Part shown: positions 48,347 through 50,707 of the stretch, piece after piece
How positions within the stretch are numbered: the first letter of the stretch is position 1
How the letters are laid out: the number at the start of each line of letters is the position of its first letter
NCBI RefSeq assembly: GCF_002902755.1
Contig: NZ_PPRS01000032.1
Location: forward strand, 1-50,707
Length of the DNA stretch: 50,707 bases
DNA from: Mammaliicoccus lentus
GTDB lineage: Bacteria > Bacillota > Bacilli > Staphylococcales > Staphylococcaceae
Direction: 5' to 3'
The notes under the pieces: generated by a model
What the model was told of the DNA's origin: nothing
The model's input: the letters and a program-made list of their open reading frames with translations, nothing else
The model's database searches: none
Translations under genes and position numbers: made by a program

Positions 48347-48382
48347 AAAAAAATGCACTTCTATATCTAGATAGAAGCGCAT
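48347..48382 (-). terminator. Riboswitch-controlled terminator in the ykoEDC leader
   Basis: On the minus strand TGCGCTTCTATC pairs with TATAGAAGTGCA around a small loop, followed by a T-run (48347-48353). It lies between the TPP aptamer and ykoE, the usual expression platform for repression by TPP. Confidence 0.82.
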
Positions 48383-48429
48383 AAAAATATTGTTATCATT
48401 ATAAAAATGAATATTATAAGATTCACGAA

Positions 48430-48511
48430 CACTTTCCTACGCTAGTATAATCTAGATCAGGTACAAAGGGTTCAGACTTTTTCAGGTCTGTCTCAGTTTA
48501 AAACGCCCCTA
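48430..48511 (-). ncRNA. TPP (THI-box) riboswitch
   Basis: The minus strand carries the conserved THI elements in order: AGGGGCG at the 5' side, CTGAGA, a variable stem GACCTGAAAAAGTC, ACCCTTTGTACCTGATCTAG, and TAGCGTAGGAAAGTG at the 3' side. It binds thiamine pyrophosphate and should favour the terminator at 48347-48382, shutting off ykoEDC when the vitamin is plentiful. Confidence 0.95.
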
Positions 48512-48612
48512 GTGCATTTATTGATTTGTTAACACTACGATAAGTCTTATTAAATCTTTTGTCAATAAGAACATTTTGTAACACCATATTATTCAAAAAT
48601 ATAATAAGAATG

Positions 48613-48770
48613 AGGGAGTAGGACAGAAATCTCATTTTATTAAAAAGATTTCGTAGTCCCACCCCGGCAAAGATTACTAGGGTTAAAAAAGCTTGATATA
48701 AGTGCATTTCAGCTACTACCATTATAATTGAAAGAGGCAGAGACATGTATTTATGTCCCAGCCTCTCAAG
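48613..48770. repeat. Composite staphylococcal intergenic repeat with two hairpins, in the gap 48325-48795
   Basis: Module one (48613-48665) folds GGGAGTAGGACAGAAATCT onto AGATTTCGTAGTCCCACCCC. Module two (about 48732-48768) folds AGAGGCAGAGACAT onto ATGTCCCAGCCTCT. Both arm types, GGGACAGAAAT and GGCTGGGACAT, resemble repeats seen many times between staphylococcal genes, as I recall. Stretches of 48512-48612 and 48666-48731 show nothing I can name. An open frame over this region (48498-48746) runs into the riboswitch and has no family features, so it is not called. Confidence 0.6.
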
Positions 48771-48795
48771 CGTTGAAATTTAAGATAAGATATAT

Positions 48796-48951
48796 TTATT
48801 CAAAAGTGTCTTGAATGTTGTCTTTTGTTTCATCTTGTCCTTTATCGTTATCTTTTTTGTTTTCTTGTCCTTTATCGTTATCTTTTTTGTTTTCTTGTTC
48901 TTTTTTCTTAGCTTTTTCTGCTTCTTCTTTATGTTTATCGTTATTACTCAT
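48796..48951 (-). CDS. 51-residue hydrophilic Lys/Glu/Asp/Asn-rich protein with internal repeat
   Basis: The minus strand encodes a 51-residue protein from the ATG at 48951 to TAA at 48796. It starts MSNNDKHKEEAEKAKKKEQE, then the ten-residue unit NKKDNDKGQ(E/D) occurs twice in tandem, and it ends NIQDTF-E. It has no hydrophobic core, signal peptide or cysteine, so it is probably disordered. AAGGGAG lies 7 bases before the ATG and a sigma-B promoter lies 35 bases upstream, which together make it a real gene despite its size. General-stress small proteins of this composition exist in Bacillus and Staphylococcus, but I do not recognise this one. Confidence 0.78.
   Translation of the reverse strand: MSNNDKHKEEAEKAKKKEQENKKDNDKGQENKKDNDKGQDETKDNIQDTFE
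48834..48893. repeat. Two exact 30-base tandem repeats inside the 51-codon gene
   Basis: Units 48834-48863 and 48864-48893 are identical, each starting CTTGTCCTTTATCG on the plus strand. A partial third unit follows. Being a multiple of three, unit loss or gain would keep the frame. Confidence 0.85.
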
Positions 48952-48985
48952 AATAACACTCCCTTAAAATGTATGATATTATTAT

Positions 48986-49012
48986 ATACCCAGGTAGTAC
49001 TGACTTTTAAAC
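48986..49012 (-). promoter_or_regulatory. Predicted sigma-B promoter of the 51-codon gene
   Basis: On the minus strand GTTTAA (49007-49012) and GGGTAT (48986-48991) are 15 bases apart, an exact match to the general-stress sigma-B consensus with spacing at its upper limit. The start would be near 48978, about 27 bases before the ATG. Confidence 0.75.
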
Positions 49013-49098
49013 TTATTTATACTTCTTGGGGCTGATTTTCGATTTATTTAAAGACATTTGAAAATGAAACAATTATAATGTTCAATGAGGTGAAGAAC

Positions 49099-50397
49099 AT
49101 GTCTATTAAGAAAAAAAGCTGGGAAGTTCATTTTAGTCGGATTATAGGTATATTCATTATCATAACGGGCCTACTGATATTATTTAATGCACCACGTATT
49201 AAAGATTATAATATTAAAGACTCTGCTAATATCCATATTCGTAATATTTGGGACTTTTTTGTAGCTTTTTTTGATGAGTTAGTAAGAATTTTAAATCACT
49301 ATATAGGTGGTTTTCCAGTCATTTCGGCAATAATTATCTTGTTGTTCGGCATCTTTGTATTGTTAATAGCACGTACATTAAGAAGAACAACAAATTATGA
49401 TTATGATATATCTATATTTTATATAGTTTTAACAATTATATTCATGATTATTATTTTAATGACAATGTTCCAAGTTTATAGCTATGCTTCATTTTTATTT
49501 ATTATCCCATTTGCCATACATGTAGGCTATGTTGTATATAAAAGTGAACTTAATCCATTACATCGAAAAAAACATTACTTATGGATTATCATTTCATACG
49601 GAATGTGCTACTTTATTTCACAATTCGCTATGAATCATAATATTGATACAAAAAGCGTTAAACCGCTCGATGTAATGAGTGTGAATTTGTTCTTTATTTT
49701 ATTATGGTGTTTTAGTCAGATGTCTGTATGGACGAGTCTTTATTTGAGACGATCATTACCAATTAGTGAAGAAGACATTGAAACTGTAAATGAAGAACGT
49801 TATTCAAGAGTTAAAAATAATCGATTAACTAGAAAAATATTTACTATGTCACAAGCTTTATACAGCAAATTAGAAGATATGAAGCAAGTTACTTTGGATA
49901 AGTTTAATTCTGAAGAGGTAAAAGAAAAAAGAAGAAAACGAAATGAAAAATGGAAAGAAATCATAAAAATTGAAGATGAAGATATACCTAAATGGATGAG
50001 AAGACCAAAATGGTTGAAAAAAAGTTATATAGAATGGATTTGTACATTCGTACTTTTCTTATTTACGATTATAGAATTTAACAATAGAAATGGCTTATTC
50101 TTATCAGGTGAATGGAGTCTATCTCAAATTCAATATGTATTTGAATGGGTAACATTATTTATAATGATGTTATTAATTATACTATATGCATACTTTAACT
50201 ATACAACTAATGTTAAAAATACACATAATTTCGGAAAATTATTTGTGATATCAGCATTGTTCTTTGAAATTGCAACTACATTCTTTGTATCGGCACTTCA
50301 AACATCACAATTTTCCGTATTTATTACACCGATATCATTTTTATTAATGCTGTTTGTTACACCAGCATTTATCATTCATTTGAAAAAATCATTTTAA
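49099..50397 (+). CDS. auxA: Polytopic membrane protein, AuxA-like
   Basis: This 432-residue protein has about eight hydrophobic helices in two groups (about 12-210 and 310-430). A charged cytoplasmic-type segment with EDIETVNEER, KEKRRKRNEKWKEI and IPKWMRRPKWLKK lies between them. In S. aureus the gene following the pur/yko block encodes AuxA, a membrane protein tied to lipoteichoic acid stability and beta-lactam tolerance, as I recall. Position and topology match, but I cannot compare sequence directly, so the name is tentative. The ATG at 49099 has GAGGTGA upstream; the frame also opens at 49078 without a good site. A terminator follows. Confidence 0.6.
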   Translation: MSIKKKSWEVHFSRIIGIFIIITGLLILFNAPRIKDYNIKDSANIHIRNIWDFFVAFFDELVRILNHYIGGFPVISAIIILLFGIFVLLIARTLRRTTNYDYDISIFYIVLTIIFMIIILMTMFQVYSYASFLFIIPFAIHVGYVVYKSELNPLHRKKHYLWIIISYGMCYFISQFAMNHNIDTKSVKPLDVMSVNLFFILLWCFSQMSVWTSLYLRRSLPISEEDIETVNEERYSRVKNNRLTRKIFTMSQALYSKLEDMKQVTLDKFNSEEVKEKRRKRNEKWKEIIKIEDEDIPKWMRRPKWLKKSYIEWICTFVLFLFTIIEFNNRNGLFLSGEWSLSQIQYVFEWVTLFIMMLLIILYAYFNYTTNVKNTHNFGKLFVISALFFEIATTFFVSALQTSQFSVFITPISFLLMLFVTPAFIIHLKKSF

Positions 50398-50425
50398 TTT
50401 GAAGGGCTTAAAGTCCTAATAATAT

Positions 50426-50463
50426 AAAAGAGCTAGGGATACAAATCCTTAGCTCTTTTTTGG
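50426..50463. terminator. Intrinsic terminator after the auxA-like gene
   Basis: AAAAGAGCTAAGGAT-type arms (AAAAGAGCTAGGGAT with ATCCTTAGCTCTTTT) form a 14-15 bp stem with loop ACAA and a T-run. Confidence 0.88.
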
Positions 50464-50501
50464 ATGAGATTGGTCAAAAACAAGAGTTGATGATATTGTT
50501 G

Positions 50502-50605
50502 TTGGATTTACTCCGACAATAATCCAAGTAGACACCCCTTTGTTGGATTAACTCCGTAGAGCACCTTTTATTGGATTAACTCCTTCAATAATCCAAGTAG
50601 ACCAC
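50502..50605. repeat. Array of three TTGGATT(T/A)ACTCC repeats, two with matching AATCCAA arms, in the gap 50398-50707
   Basis: Copies begin at 50502, 50543 and 50571. The first and third continue into AATAATCCAAGTAGAC and can fold as TTGGATT/AATCCAA hairpins with an ACTCC-bearing loop. The middle copy has lost its right arm. After 50605 the gap shows a weak hairpin (about 50640-50663) and, at the very end, AGAGGTG, which may be the ribosome binding site of a gene beyond the window. Confidence 0.7.
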
Positions 50606-50707
50606 TTTTTATGAATATGTCCATATAATTGTGTAATAAAAAAAGAGCCAAATATAGCTCACTTTAGTACAATGTAATCGACTAAGAAAATATTGTAGAG
50701 GTGACCT

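Noticed and set aside
48498..48746. 82-codon minus-strand open frame between the TPP riboswitch and the repeat element
   Set aside because: Its end lies inside the conserved riboswitch and its body covers the repeat hairpin. There is no good ribosome binding site, and the composition looks like translated non-coding DNA.
48811..49035. 74-codon plus-strand open frame rich in Phe and Ile
   Set aside because: It is the antisense shadow of the Lys-rich 51-codon gene, whose AAA/GAA codons read as TTT/TTC on the other strand.
50502..50605. CRISPR array
   Set aside because: There are only three imperfect repeats of about 13 bases with unequal, partly repetitive spacers, and no cas genes.

Overview
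The window is an AT-rich, low-GC Gram-positive chromosome segment from the Staphylococcaceae. The strongest evidence is the block qoxABCD - folD - purEKCSQLFMNHD - thiamine ECF transporter - auxA-like gene, which as I recall it follows the staphylococcal gene order. A staphylococcal-type wall teichoic acid (WTA) locus with tagD, tagG and tagH homologues, GGAGG-type ribosome binding sites and staphylococcal intergenic hairpin repeats agree with this. An nsrR-hmp pair between qox and folD, and the unusual WTA locus, suggest a species outside the S. aureus group, perhaps the S. sciuri/Mammaliicoccus branch. The species cannot be fixed from the sequence alone.

Region 1 (1-25.5 kb) is a cell-surface polymer locus. 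On the left edge are a polyprenyl-phosphate glycosyltransferase and a cut-off GtrA flippase gene (minus strand). Next come a membrane O-acyltransferase (AT3-SGNH), a frameshifted FmtA-like esterase gene, and tagD, which makes CDP-glycerol. Three glycerophosphotransferase genes of the TagB/TagF family follow; the middle one has two catalytic domains and is interrupted by a single-base frameshift. Then come a GT4 glycosyltransferase, gtaB (UDP-glucose), a second AT3-SGNH paralogue, a UDP-ManNAc dehydrogenase, a cytoplasmic protein with GW/SH3-like modules, an 875-residue two-domain glycosyltransferase, and the exporter genes tagG and tagH with GT4 genes between and after them. Together these predict a poly(glycerol phosphate) WTA, or a related anionic polymer, decorated with sugars and acyl groups. 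tagO, tagA and mnaA are not in the window.

Region 2 (25.5-33.1 kb) concerns respiration and nitrosative stress. It holds a small TPR-like protein, the quinol oxidase operon qoxABCD (minus strand), a secreted three-module Ig-like protein, and the divergent pair nsrR/hmp. The hmp promoter carries a Rex-type box over its spacer and -10, directly abutting a near-perfect NsrR palindrome.

Region 3 (33.1-45.5 kb) is one-carbon and purine synthesis. folD (minus strand) and the 11-gene pur operon (plus strand) diverge from a 206-bp control region with PurR-type CGAAC boxes. The operon is tightly packed, mostly with overlapping genes, and ends at a strong terminator. It converts PRPP to IMP.

Region 4 (45.5-50.7 kb) contains a TPP-riboswitch-controlled ykoEDC-type thiamine/precursor ECF transporter (minus strand), a composite staphylococcal intergenic repeat, a short 51-codon lysine/glutamate-rich gene with a sigma-B promoter, the auxA-like membrane protein gene, and a final array of short GGATT/AATCC hairpin repeats. 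I saw no tRNA, rRNA, CRISPR array, insertion sequence or prophage gene.
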